Of a DNA stretch of 18,724 bases, positions 7,542 to 15,543 are shown one piece after another. How positions within the stretch are numbered: position 1 is the first letter of the stretch; each line of letters opens with the position of its first letter. Origin of the DNA: an uncultured Collinsella sp. (lineage in GTDB: Bacteria > Actinomycetota > Coriobacteriia > Coriobacteriales > Coriobacteriaceae). The notes beneath the pieces were generated by a model that saw nothing but the letters and a program-made list of their open reading frames with translations, had not been told where the DNA came from and searched no databases. Both the position numbers and the translations under genes were made by a program. Location of the stretch: the NCBI GenBank assembly GCA_900756945.1, contig CAAELZ010000080.1:1-18724 (forward strand), read 5' to 3'.

Positions 7542-7679
7542 CCCAATAACAACGACACCGTCCCCGTTCGAGGAAACGACCGCCACACTCACCGTTTTAA
7601 ACAACCTGGCACCGCTCAGCCTGCGATAATAATTTGGTCACGCGTCGACTACGGCGAAGACGCGGCAGAAGGGACACCC

Positions 7680-8966
7680 ATGCAACCGAGCACCACCGAT
7701 AGGTCCACCGCAAAGCAAGCGCTGCTCGAGGCGCTTTTGAACGACGCAGGGCTCAAAAACCTCACGCAAACAGCCTCTATCGTTATGGGCAACCCGGTGC
7801 TCGTCGTCGATCCCGTGTACCGCTATGCCGCCCGCGGCGGCTTTGAGCTCGACGATGACGACGACTCCCCCTTTGCAGCCATCACCCGCGCCGAGCTCTC
7901 CGAAGGCGACATGCTGCAGGACGAAGCCGTACGCTACATCATCAAATGCGGCTTAGACGAGGAGATTGCCCGCTCGACAGGCCCGCTTACACGCTATAAC
8001 GACATGTTCCGCCTCAACACCATGACCGATGCGATCAAGGTGCACGGCACGTGTCTGGGCCGGGCGATGATGATCGAACGCAATCACGCCTTTGGCGATA
8101 GCGATCGCGAGGTCTTTGAGTTCTTTGTCCGACTGCTCGCGCAAGAACTGCAGAAAGGTGGCTTTCTTTCGTTGGGCGGCCCGCAACAGGGGCCATATTT
8201 TCTCTCGCGCCTCCTGGACGACGAAATCCCCAACCCCATCACCTGCACACGCAAAATGCAGCTCGTCGGCTTTGCGCCGCTTCCCGCCCTCTACGTTGTA
8301 TGCCTGCTCAAAAAAGATTCCCAGCTCGAGGCGCGCGAGGCGGAGAGTATCCGAGGACAATTGCAGCCGCTACTGCACCATAGCCTTATCACCATGTACG
8401 AAGGTGAGCTCGTGGCGCTGGTAAGCCGTCCGCCCTCCACGCAGCTACCCGCCAACGACGAGGCGATCCTTGCCCGCGTTGCTGCCACGAACAATTTGTT
8501 CATTGGCATCAGCAACGAGTTTTCCCAGGCAACCGATGTGCGTTCGCACCTCAATCAGGCACGCGCCGCCATTCGATACGGCTCGACCTTTACCAAAATC
8601 CTCGAATACACCTACATGGAAATGCTCGACATCTGCAACGACCACATCAACCTTATAAACTACTGCCATCCGGCAATCTGGGCACTTTGGAAGCATGACC
8701 AGTCGCACGATTCCGAGCTGGTCGAGACGCTCTTTGCCTTTATGCAGCACAGCTGTAACACGGTGCGCACCGCCGCGATCTTGTCGCTTCACAAAAACAC
8801 GCTGCTCTATCGCATTAACCGCATAAAGGAAATCACCGGTAACGACTTGGCATCGGGAGAGGACCTCTTTTTGTTCCACCTCTCGATTCGCACCCTAATC
8901 TACCTTGGCTTTCTTGAGCCGAGGATTAAGCCCCGCACCAGCGCCGACCTGCACTGCCGCAAGTAG
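7680..8966 (+). CDS. PucR/CdaR-type transcriptional regulator
   Basis: The protein has 428 residues. The C-terminus (about 355-410) holds the PucR-type helix-turn-helix, TVRTAAILSLHKNTLLYRI at about 361-379, where the H-x-NTLxYRI pattern is diagnostic. Residues about 190-320 look like the GGDEF-like middle domain of CdaR/PucR proteins. The N-terminal 170 residues are probably a GAF/PAS-like sensor; VMGNPVLVVDPVYRYAA (about 35-51) has the 'is it a sensor for a small ligand' look of such domains. AGAAGGG lies about 7 nt before ATG 7680, and GATAATAATTT upstream (about 7625) could supply a -10 element. The family activates catabolic or reductive genes on sensing a substrate, often divergently transcribed ones. 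The divergent OYE-type reductase and the convergent reductase cluster are the obvious candidate targets, but this is inferred from position only. Confidence 0.85.
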   Translation: MQPSTTDRSTAKQALLEALLNDAGLKNLTQTASIVMGNPVLVVDPVYRYAARGGFELDDDDDSPFAAITRAELSEGDMLQDEAVRYIIKCGLDEEIARSTGPLTRYNDMFRLNTMTDAIKVHGTCLGRAMMIERNHAFGDSDREVFEFFVRLLAQELQKGGFLSLGGPQQGPYFLSRLLDDEIPNPITCTRKMQLVGFAPLPALYVVCLLKKDSQLEAREAESIRGQLQPLLHHSLITMYEGELVALVSRPPSTQLPANDEAILARVAATNNLFIGISNEFSQATDVRSHLNQARAAIRYGSTFTKILEYTYMEMLDICNDHINLINYCHPAIWALWKHDQSHDSELVETLFAFMQHSCNTVRTAAILSLHKNTLLYRINRIKEITGNDLASGEDLFLFHLSIRTLIYLGFLEPRIKPRTSADLHCRK

Positions 8967-8988
8967 GCCGGGCGGGGCTTGGGCAAAA

Positions 8989-9981
8989 CTAGTCGCGCTT
9001 AATCTCCAGCGTGGGGAACGTCATCTTGGCGTACTTTTCCATGAGCGGCTTTACTTCGTCCATATGGGCGAAGAACTCGTCGCGGGTCTTGTTGATCTCG
9101 TTGAGGTGCTCGGCGCGCGCGTGGTCGTCGTTGCGGTCGCGAATCAGGCCGTTCTCGGCAATCTTGAGCTTGGGGCGACCGGTGCGCTCGTCGGTTACGA
9201 TATCGCCGCCCGCGCCGCAGACCGCACACTCCCAGGGAAACTCGACCCCATCCCAATGCTTGTCGCCGGGGTACACCAGGGAGCTGTGGCAGTTGGGACA
9301 CACGCCGTCATCCGGATCGCCCAGCCAGCAGCGCTCGTCAACAGGCGTGCGAATGGCCTTGACGATGTTCTCGCCCATCTTGTGGGCGCGGGCGATCTGT
9401 CCGCCCCACTCCACGTCGTCTCCCCACACAAAAGCATTGCCCGGGCGGCCGTCGCGCTGCGCCATATAGCGATCGACGACAGTCATCGACATGGTAAACA
9501 TAGTCGCCTGCAGGCTCTCCAGTGCCAGGGACTGCCAATCGTGCATGGAGCCGCCAACGGAAATAAGGCCGGCAACGGTATGCGGATTCTCCTTTACGGC
9601 ACCGATGGCAAGCAAGAACGAAAGCTCGTATGCCAAGAAGCGCTGGGCAAAGCGGGTGTAAACCGAGCTGGGCGTAAGGTCGTAGGTCGGGACCGAGAAG
9701 ATCACGCCCTGGCAGGTCTGCAGTTCGCGAATAATCGCATCTACATCGTCTTTGTTTTTAAGGACGCAGCCGTGATATTCCTTTTGCAGGCCGGCGCCCA
9801 TCTTTCCCATCTGCATGGTGCAGCCCTCGCAACCGGTGCAGGGCAAGATGTTATAGTCGAACAAATTGATCAGCTCGACCTCGCCGCCAGCCTCGCGCAC
9901 CGCGCAAAGGGCCTCTTTGGCCAAAGCCTCGCCGTTGCCACCGTGCCTGCCGGCACAAATCGCCATCACTTTAAACGACAT
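8989..9981 (-). CDS. Iron-sulfur flavoprotein (flavodoxin-like NAD(P)H-dependent FMN reductase) with C-terminal CxxC-CxxC tail
   Basis: Starting at ATG 9981 (AGAGGAG 5-6 nt upstream) the protein has 330 residues. The frame is open further upstream, but the extra 58 residues are Arg-rich and unlike the family. Residues 1-200 are a flavodoxin-like FMN fold (MSFKVMAICAGRHGGNGEAL). Cys48, Cys51 and Cys54 in CTGCEGC, with Cys72, match the compact cysteine motif of archaeal and clostridial Isf proteins, which bind a 4Fe-4S cluster and FMN and shuttle electrons from ferredoxin. A further motif, CPNC (228-231) with CAVC (252-255), looks like a rubredoxin or zinc-ribbon knuckle. A Lys/Glu-rich helical tail follows. 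It is the last gene of the minus-strand redox cluster, 194 bases after the NuoF-like gene, and ends facing the PucR-type regulator 22 bases away. Likely role: cytoplasmic electron carrier or reductase. The substrate is not known. Confidence 0.8.
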   Translation of the reverse strand: MSFKVMAICAGRHGGNGEALAKEALCAVREAGGEVELINLFDYNILPCTGCEGCTMQMGKMGAGLQKEYHGCVLKNKDDVDAIIRELQTCQGVIFSVPTYDLTPSSVYTRFAQRFLAYELSFLLAIGAVKENPHTVAGLISVGGSMHDWQSLALESLQATMFTMSMTVVDRYMAQRDGRPGNAFVWGDDVEWGGQIARAHKMGENIVKAIRTPVDERCWLGDPDDGVCPNCHSSLVYPGDKHWDGVEFPWECAVCGAGGDIVTDERTGRPKLKIAENGLIRDRNDDHARAEHLNEINKTRDEFFAHMDEVKPLMEKYAKMTFPTLEIKRD

Positions 9982-10007
9982 GGTCGCTCCTCTCCAGAGC
10001 ATTTTGG

Positions 10008-10109
10008 ACACGGATTCTGCCCGTGTGTACTTCGCAAAAAGCGTACGGCAGACGCAAAACATGCGCACCGTCCAGGCAACCAAGGCCCGCTCGGTATTTG
10101 CGGAATACC
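10008..10109. promoter_or_regulatory. Two short inverted repeats upstream of the iron-sulfur flavoprotein gene
   Basis: ACACGG-N7-CCGTGT (10008-10026) lies 27 bases upstream of the start codon, and GGTATT-N5-AATACC (10093-10109) lies about 110 bases upstream. Both are perfect 6-base arms with operator-like spacing. No clear -35/-10 pair was found, so this gene may be read from the operon promoter with local control. Confidence 0.3.
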
Positions 10110-10175
10110 TCGTGCAGATAAACAAAGGCCCCTCCCGCATGCCTACAAGGGACAAAACGAAAGGGGTCGGCGCTC

Positions 10176-11252
10176 TTATTTGCGCTTAAAGGGAATGGGT
10201 TTGGGCGGGCACTTGGGCTTGACGGCCCCAGCCGTGACGATCGCGCCGTTGTCGCAAATGTCCAGGCAGGCACCGCATTGGCTGCAGGCCTTTTGGTCGA
10301 TCACATGGATAAAGCGCGGCCTTCCCAAGATCGCGTCCTCCTCGCAAACGTCCGAATCGACGCACTTGTTGCAGGCCTGGCATTTAGAGGCCAAGATATG
10401 GAAGGTCAAGAATGCCTGGCATTCCCCGGCAGCACAGACCTTCTTGGTGGTGTGCTGCATGATCTCGCCCTCGAACAGGTCGAGGAACGACTGCACCGTG
10501 CGCGCCAGCACGCGGCCTTGCTCGCACAGACACTGCGCCTGCATCACGGGGCAAAGGTCGCGAAGGAGCGCCAAGTCGCCCGGCTTGCCCTTCTTGCGGC
10601 AGGTATCGGCAAGAATCGTTGCAATCTGATGCGAGCCCTCGTAGCCAAAGACACAGCGTCCGCAGCTCTCGTGACGATAGAGCGTGCAAATGTCCAAAAG
10701 CGCCTTTGCCATGCAGTTTTTGGCGGTGTAGAGGCGCACGTAGTCGCTGCATAGCTCAATCTTTGAGGTGTCATCGGGCCTCAGCAGCAGACCGCTGGGA
10801 TAGCCAATCCCCACCGCTTTAGCGTCGTCGGCGCCCGCCGCGGCAACCAGGGATTCCGCACTCACGACACGGTCGACCTCAACGGGCTCCTCGGCCCCGT
10901 CAATCCACACCCAGCGCTTGCCTTCGGCGGCAAGTAACTCTGATCCGCTCAGGCAGCGGTCGGCGCCATCGCCCTCGCAGCAAGATGGGAGAGGCTTTTC
11001 GCCGTCGAGCATCTTGGCCGCGGCCGAACCGTTGGCATAGACAAAGCCCAGGCTCGGGTCGCACTCGATCACGCGGCAGGACTCGCCCAACGCATCCGCG
11101 AGTGCGGCAGAGGCCTCATCGCCTGCCGGCACCAAAACCGCCTGGGCACCGGCCCCTGCAATTTTTTCCGCAGCGGCCGCCACGTCCTTCTTAAGGAGCC
11201 AGAGCGCGACGGGGGCCTGCTTATGCGCAGGCATAAAGTTGATGATCGTCAT
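10176..11252 (-). CDS. NuoF-like SLBB/iron-sulfur protein with ferredoxin domain, lacking the FMN/NADH domain
   Basis: The protein has 358 residues. Residues about 120-160 (EVDRVVSAESLVAAAGADDA onward to GYPSGLLLRP) resemble the SLBB domain of NuoF/HydB. Residues about 180-280 match the NuoF C-terminal iron-sulfur domain: CMAKALLDICTLYRHESCGRC, then C241/C243 and CAAGEC. The usual SCGxCxxC site reads CGRCVFGYEG, so the third cysteine is Gly203. Residues 290-335 form a two-cluster ferredoxin (C291, C294, C297, C303; C323, C326, C329, C333). The first spacing is CxxCxxCx5C and the usual prolines are missing. The N-terminal about 110 residues match nothing I know and lack the Gly-rich FMN/NADH motif of NuoF. 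AAAGGAG lies 9 nt before ATG 11252. The gene starts 17 bases after the NuoG/GltD-like gene, so the two are probably one complex. It would relay electrons without itself binding NADH. Confidence 0.8.
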   Translation of the reverse strand: MTIINFMPAHKQAPVALWLLKKDVAAAAEKIAGAGAQAVLVPAGDEASAALADALGESCRVIECDPSLGFVYANGSAAAKMLDGEKPLPSCCEGDGADRCLSGSELLAAEGKRWVWIDGAEEPVEVDRVVSAESLVAAAGADDAKAVGIGYPSGLLLRPDDTSKIELCSDYVRLYTAKNCMAKALLDICTLYRHESCGRCVFGYEGSHQIATILADTCRKKGKPGDLALLRDLCPVMQAQCLCEQGRVLARTVQSFLDLFEGEIMQHTTKKVCAAGECQAFLTFHILASKCQACNKCVDSDVCEEDAILGRPRFIHVIDQKACSQCGACLDICDNGAIVTAGAVKPKCPPKPIPFKRK

Positions 11253-11269
11253 GGGTTATCGCTCCTTTC

Positions 11270-13402
11270 CTAGTATTCGTTCCACAGGCGCGGCGTACTG
11301 ATCGTTAGGCGCAAATCGCACTGCAAGCATCGGCTCGCCTCGCACGTAGCCTCATGGTCGGTATAGGGGCACTCAAACGTATCGAAGTTATCCTTACGCG
11401 TCTGGGCATCGACAAACTCGGGTTGCACGGCATCGTCGTAGAAGCCCTCGGGGACACGCCCAATCCACTGCTCGGGAGCATCATGCTCGGTCAGCTCCTC
11501 GTCGATGTTGCCATCGCCACCCAAAGCGCGGTCGATGGCCGAGGCGCACGTGCGACCTGCGGCGATTGCCGCGATCACCGATTTGGTACCCGTCACGCAG
11601 TCGCCCGCCGACCAGATGCCTTCAACGCTCGTCTTGCCTTCGGTATCGGCCACGATATACGGGCCGCGCGTAAGCTCAAGGCCCATCTGGGCCGTGCCCT
11701 CGGGCTTTTGACCCACGGCAAAGATCACGCAGTCGGCATCGATGGTCTTCTCGCCGCCGTCGAGCAGTTCGGTGACGGCGCGGTGGTTCTCGTCAAAGTA
11801 GAACCGCTCGATCTTGTGGATCGTCATGGAACCGACCTTGCCCGAACCGTCCTCGGTCTCGTTAATGCTGGTAAAGGCATAGGCATCGTGCAGGACCACG
11901 CCTTCCTCGGCGGCCTCGGCACGCTCCTCGGGCGTCGAGGTCATCGCGTCTTGGGCCTCAAGGCAGGCGACATCGACCGAGGCGGTACCCAGACGCACGG
12001 CAGTGCGGGCGCAGTCGTACGCCACGTTGCCGCCGCCAAGCACCACGACGCGCTTGCCCGTCAGGTCCGGGGCGCTGCCCATACGGGCGGCCTTCAGAAA
12101 ATCGGTGTTACGCAGCACGCCTTCGAGGTCGTGGCCGGGCATGGGAAGCACCGTTCCGTTATGCGTGCCCACCGCAACCAGCACGGCATCGAAGCCCTGC
12201 TCCAAAAGCGCCTGGGGCTCGGCGATTCGCTCGCCACAGCGCAGCTCAATGCGCGGCTCGGCGTCATCACCCTGGGCAATCTCAAAAATCGTCGCAACCT
12301 CGGCATCGACCGTGGCATCAGGCAGGCGATACGCCGGAATGCCGTAGCGCATCTGGCCGCCGACCTTCTCGTTGGCCTCGAACACCACGACCTTGTGGCC
12401 CTTCTCGGCGCAATAGAGCGCGGCGGTCAAGCCGGCGGGACCGGCACCCACAACGGCGACGCTCTTGCCGCTCAGCGGCTCATGGCGCACGTTGGCCTTC
12501 CAGTCGCCCGCATCGCGCACGGCCGCGGCGCGCTTAAGACGGCAAACCGAAACCGGCGTGCCGTTGAGCTCGTTGCGCTTGCAGGCATCCTGGCAGCTAT
12601 GGACGCAAATGTCGCCTAGGCTCTCGGGGAACGGGACCTTCTCGCGCACCACCGCGGCGGCTCGGGTGTACTCGCCGTTACGGATGTGACGCAGGTAGCG
12701 TGGGATATCCACGTGGGCGGGACAGCCCGAGCGACAGGGGACCACGTTGTCGGCATAGGACTTGTTCTCATCGAACATATTGAGCGTGTCGACGATCGAG
12801 CCCGTGGGACACACTTCGATACAGGCGCCGCAAAAACGGCATCCGGCCTCTTGCAGGCTCACGCTGCCGTCCGTACCAATGCGAATGCCGTCCTCGGTGC
12901 GCTGGTAGTCCAAGACGCCGGCGCCGCGCAGCTCGCGGCACGCGCGCACGCAGCGACCGCACCGAATGCAGCGGGTGAACATATGGGTGATCAGCGGGTT
13001 CGATTCGTCCGTGGCGACCGGACGGCTCTTGGTGCGCCAGCGCGCAGGCGAAACTCCCAGGTACTGATACATAGACTGCAGCTCGCACTTGCCGTACTTG
13101 GGGCAGCCGGTGCAATCGGCGGGATGCGTGGCCAGAATAAGCTCCATTGCCAGCTTACGCACGCGCTCGGCCTGTTCGCCCGTCGTGTTGACGACCATTC
13201 CCTCGGCAATCTGCGTCTTGCAGGCACACACCGGCTCGTCTTGGCCTTCGATTTCGACCATGCACAGACGGCATCCGCCGACGGCCTCAAGATCGGGATG
13301 TTTACACAGATGCGGAATATAGATACCGGCATCGAGCGCGGCTTCCAGGACATTTTGCCCTTCGCGTGCCTCGACCTCGGCTCCATTAATCGTTAGCTTC
13401 AT
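11270..13402 (-). CDS. NuoG N-terminus / GltD-like hybrid iron-sulfur flavoprotein
   Basis: The protein has 710 residues. Residues 1-75 are a 2Fe-2S ferredoxin (Cys33, Cys44, Cys47, Cys59). His93 with Cys97, Cys100 and Cys106 is the His-Cys3 4Fe-4S motif of NuoG and FeFe hydrogenases. Residues 145-198 are a 2x4Fe-4S ferredoxin (C145, C148, C151, C155; C188, C191, C194, C198). From about 220 the protein becomes GltD/NfnB-like: cysteines 223/227 and 266/270/274, FAD motif GAGPAGL (319-325), NAD(P) motif GGGNVAYDCAR (456-466), SAGDCVTG (598-605), and a C-terminal CEASRCLQC (687-695). It should take hydride from NAD(P)H at FAD and pass electrons along five or so iron-sulfur clusters, or run in reverse. 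There is no H-cluster, so it is not a hydrogenase. GAGGGG lies 5 nt before ATG 13402. The architecture recalls subunits of Nfn/Stn transhydrogenases and NAD-linked formate dehydrogenases. The true partner is probably encoded next door. Confidence 0.88.
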   Translation of the reverse strand: MKLTINGAEVEAREGQNVLEAALDAGIYIPHLCKHPDLEAVGGCRLCMVEIEGQDEPVCACKTQIAEGMVVNTTGEQAERVRKLAMELILATHPADCTGCPKYGKCELQSMYQYLGVSPARWRTKSRPVATDESNPLITHMFTRCIRCGRCVRACRELRGAGVLDYQRTEDGIRIGTDGSVSLQEAGCRFCGACIEVCPTGSIVDTLNMFDENKSYADNVVPCRSGCPAHVDIPRYLRHIRNGEYTRAAAVVREKVPFPESLGDICVHSCQDACKRNELNGTPVSVCRLKRAAAVRDAGDWKANVRHEPLSGKSVAVVGAGPAGLTAALYCAEKGHKVVVFEANEKVGGQMRYGIPAYRLPDATVDAEVATIFEIAQGDDAEPRIELRCGERIAEPQALLEQGFDAVLVAVGTHNGTVLPMPGHDLEGVLRNTDFLKAARMGSAPDLTGKRVVVLGGGNVAYDCARTAVRLGTASVDVACLEAQDAMTSTPEERAEAAEEGVVLHDAYAFTSINETEDGSGKVGSMTIHKIERFYFDENHRAVTELLDGGEKTIDADCVIFAVGQKPEGTAQMGLELTRGPYIVADTEGKTSVEGIWSAGDCVTGTKSVIAAIAAGRTCASAIDRALGGDGNIDEELTEHDAPEQWIGRVPEGFYDDAVQPEFVDAQTRKDNFDTFECPYTDHEATCEASRCLQCDLRLTISTPRLWNEY

Positions 13403-13433
13403 TCGTTCCCCTCAAAACGTCGCTCTTGTCCAG

Positions 13434-13468
13434 AAAGGCGCCCGGGACCAAAGCGATCCCGAGCGCCT
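13434..13468 (-). terminator. Intra-operon hairpin, weak terminator or mRNA-processing element
   Basis: On the minus strand a 12-bp stem with one wobble (13436-13447 with 13457-13468, AGGCGC-rich) is followed by only TTTCTGG. It lies between the 501-residue flavoprotein gene and the NuoG/GltD-like gene. A smaller hairpin, CACCCA-N5-TGGGTG, sits at 13494-13510. Partial termination would make the upstream gene more abundant than the downstream ones. Confidence 0.5.
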
Positions 13469-13535
13469 CGCTTGTAGGGCAAATCCCCGCCCGCACCCAA
13501 CGCGTGGGTGTCTGCAGGCGCGAATAGCTGCGGTG

Positions 13536-15041
13536 TTACGACCACTCCTCGTCGCCCGCGTCCTCATAGAGGGCTGCGGCGGCGTTTTCACCGGCGATGC
13601 GACCCGAGTTAAGGCAGAAGCCCATGGTGTTACCCGGAATGCAGTAGTTATAGGAGTCGCCATAGATGGTGCAGGCATCGGTGCCAACGCAGTACAGGCC
13701 AGGGATGACCTCATAGTCGTCGGTCATGACCTCCATCTTGTGGTTAATGAGCACGCCGCCCAGGGTGCCGTAGGCGCCACAGTACTGCTTGCAGCAATAG
13801 AAGGGGCCCTTCTCGAGCGGCTTCATAAACTCGCGCTCTTTCTCAAAGATGTCGTCCCAGCCGTTGTCGCACATCTCGTTGTACTCGTCGACGTTAGCGA
13901 GCAGACCCTCCACGTCGATACCCGCCTTCTCGGCAAGCTCCTCCAGCGTATCGGCCTGGCAGATCGCCGGATAGCCGGCCTCCAGGTCGCGGTTCCACTG
14001 CTCCTCAAAGCCGTCGTACAGGTCGTGCGGATGAACGTGGCTGACGATATCCGGACCATCCTTCTTCCAGTGCTTGAGCATACGGGAATCAAAGATGGCA
14101 TAGGCGACCTTGCCGGGAAGATGGTTGATGGCGTTGCCGACAAAGGTGGTGTTGAAGATCTCGTCCTCCGGCATAAAGCGCTCGCCCAGACGGTTGCACC
14201 AGTAGCACGGCTGACGGAATGCGCCCTCGACATAGAAGTGGTTCATGTTGTCGGGGATCTGATACATGAGCTCCATGGTCACCGGGGTGTGGCCGCCGCC
14301 GACCTCGTGGCACATGTTGATGCCGTCGCCGTCCATGCCCGGAATGGCAAACGAGAACAGGTCTTTACCCCACTCAAAGTCGAGCTTCTCCTTGATGAGC
14401 TTAGCGTTGTGGCCAAAACCGCCCGTAGCGACAATCGCAGACTTGCACGAGATTTGGTACTCCTCGCCGTCCTTGTCCTTGGCGGTCACGCCGCAGATGG
14501 CGCCGTCCTCGCCCTTGATAAGGCCGGTGCCCGGGCACTCAAACATAAACTCGACACCCAGGTCCTGGGCACGCTCGGTCATGCGCTTGGTCATCGTGGT
14601 CGCCGCGCGAGGACCGGGCTCCGAGCCGTCCTCGGGCTGCACGACATGCCAGGTGTACTCGCCGTCGGAATAGGCACGCGTGCGCTCGCGGGCGCGGAAC
14701 GCCGGACGCACGGAGTTAAACACCACGCCCATATCCTGCAGCCATGCGATGGTATCGCCCGACTTAAAGTAGTAGTCGCGTACCAGGCGAGCATCGACCT
14801 GGTAATGGGTGTAGAACATATGGCGACGGAAGAGCTCGCCAGGCGTGACCTCGATCATCGAAGCCTTCTGAAGCGGAGAGCCAGCGGCGGCAGGCCCCAT
14901 GCCCATGTTGGCGGCGCCACCGGTAATGGGGGCCTTCTCTAGGGCAATGACGCGAGCGCCTGCCTCGGCTGCAGCGACCGCTGCGGCAAGGCCACTCAGA
15001 CCCGCGGCAACGACAACGACGTCGGTCTCTAACTGTTTCAT
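13536..15041 (-). CDS. Fumarate-reductase/ketosteroid-dehydrogenase-like FAD flavoprotein, cytoplasmic
   Basis: The protein has 501 residues and belongs to the FAD-binding-2 family (FrdA/flavocytochrome c/ketosteroid dehydrogenase type). FAD contacts are seen at 8-16 (VVVVAAGLSG), LEK about 34-36, ITGGAANMG (39-47), ATGGFG (205-210) and GLYCVGTDA (448-456). The first Gly of GxGxxG is Ala. The H-x-T-x-GG active-site signature of fumarate reductases reads GAYGTLGG, so the substrate is probably not fumarate. There is no signal peptide, no FMN-binding domain and no heme motif, unlike many secreted coriobacterial homologues, so electrons must come from a cytoplasmic partner. The perfect AAAGGAGG lies 6 nt before ATG 15041. 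It is the first gene of the minus-strand redox cluster, 133 bases ahead of the NuoG/GltD-like gene, which is the likely electron donor. Cysteines are unusually common (for example CC at 416-417). Confidence 0.85.
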   Translation of the reverse strand: MKQLETDVVVVAAGLSGLAAAVAAAEAGARVIALEKAPITGGAANMGMGPAAAGSPLQKASMIEVTPGELFRRHMFYTHYQVDARLVRDYYFKSGDTIAWLQDMGVVFNSVRPAFRARERTRAYSDGEYTWHVVQPEDGSEPGPRAATTMTKRMTERAQDLGVEFMFECPGTGLIKGEDGAICGVTAKDKDGEEYQISCKSAIVATGGFGHNAKLIKEKLDFEWGKDLFSFAIPGMDGDGINMCHEVGGGHTPVTMELMYQIPDNMNHFYVEGAFRQPCYWCNRLGERFMPEDEIFNTTFVGNAINHLPGKVAYAIFDSRMLKHWKKDGPDIVSHVHPHDLYDGFEEQWNRDLEAGYPAICQADTLEELAEKAGIDVEGLLANVDEYNEMCDNGWDDIFEKEREFMKPLEKGPFYCCKQYCGAYGTLGGVLINHKMEVMTDDYEVIPGLYCVGTDACTIYGDSYNYCIPGNTMGFCLNSGRIAGENAAAALYEDAGDEEWS

Positions 15042-15107
15042 GCGAATCCTCCTTTATAGGGCTCTTGGACGAACCCGGACTTCATGCGAATTGCATGCGT
15101 ATCGACA

Positions 15108-15136
15108 GCCATACTTTCGCTCGAAAACAGACTCAA
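15108..15136 (-). promoter_or_regulatory. Candidate promoter of the redox cluster
   Basis: On the minus strand TTGAGT (15136-15131) and TATGGC (15113-15108) are 17 bases apart, giving a leader of about 60 nt to ATG 15041. An inverted repeat GCCCAT-N7-ATGGGC (15163-15181) lies just upstream and could be an operator. The rest of 15182-15294 holds only a GC-rich imperfect hairpin (about 15232-15265). Confidence 0.35.
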
Positions 15137-15294
15137 AGCCATGTGCAGGCGCACCGATGTTTGCCCATAGCGACCATGGGCTTTGTGCGGATGAACCATG
15201 CGTTTGGGCGACGCTTTCGAGCGCATGGCCCTGGCGCCACACGTACAGGGGGGCGGTGTGCTTCACGGCGTCCGCCCCTGATAATCGAGTTTTC

Positions 15295-15543
15295 TTATTT
15301 ATGGTTCCGCTGTGCCTCGAGCACATCGAGCGGCGTAAGCGCCTGAATAGCGCGCTCTTTTCCAAAGATTGCCGAGCACACGAGCGTTCCCGACATAACC
15401 AGGCAAACCGCGGGCGCGATTCCAAAGGCCCAGAATGCGAAGAGGTGGCCAAAGTTGATCGGCTGCTGCAGCATAAACGTGAAGAACGACGTGGCAAGAC
15501 CCATAAAGACGCAGGGCACATTGGAGCAGATCGAGACAAACCA
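15295..15543 (-). pseudogene. C-terminal remnant of an unidentified membrane protein, 5' end lost at the box array
   Basis: About 75-80 codons on the minus strand end in TAA at 15295. The peptide has two hydrophobic segments (about LATSFFTFML and FWAFGIAPAVCLVMSGTLVC) and ends in ALTPLDVLEAQRNHK, which reads like the tail of a multi-spanning transporter or permease. The only usable start, GTG 15519, has no ribosome binding site, and upstream the frame runs straight into the repeat array (codons F-V-S-I-C come from box sequence). The full-length gene is not present in the window. I read it as a truncated gene. A short genuine two-helix membrane protein is the alternative. Family not recognised. 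Confidence 0.5.

Noticed and set aside
9982..10155. Upstream extension of the iron-sulfur flavoprotein to 388 residues
   Set aside because: The added residues are Arg/Cys-rich and unlike the flavodoxin fold, whereas ATG 9981 has a good ribosome binding site and starts the fold directly.
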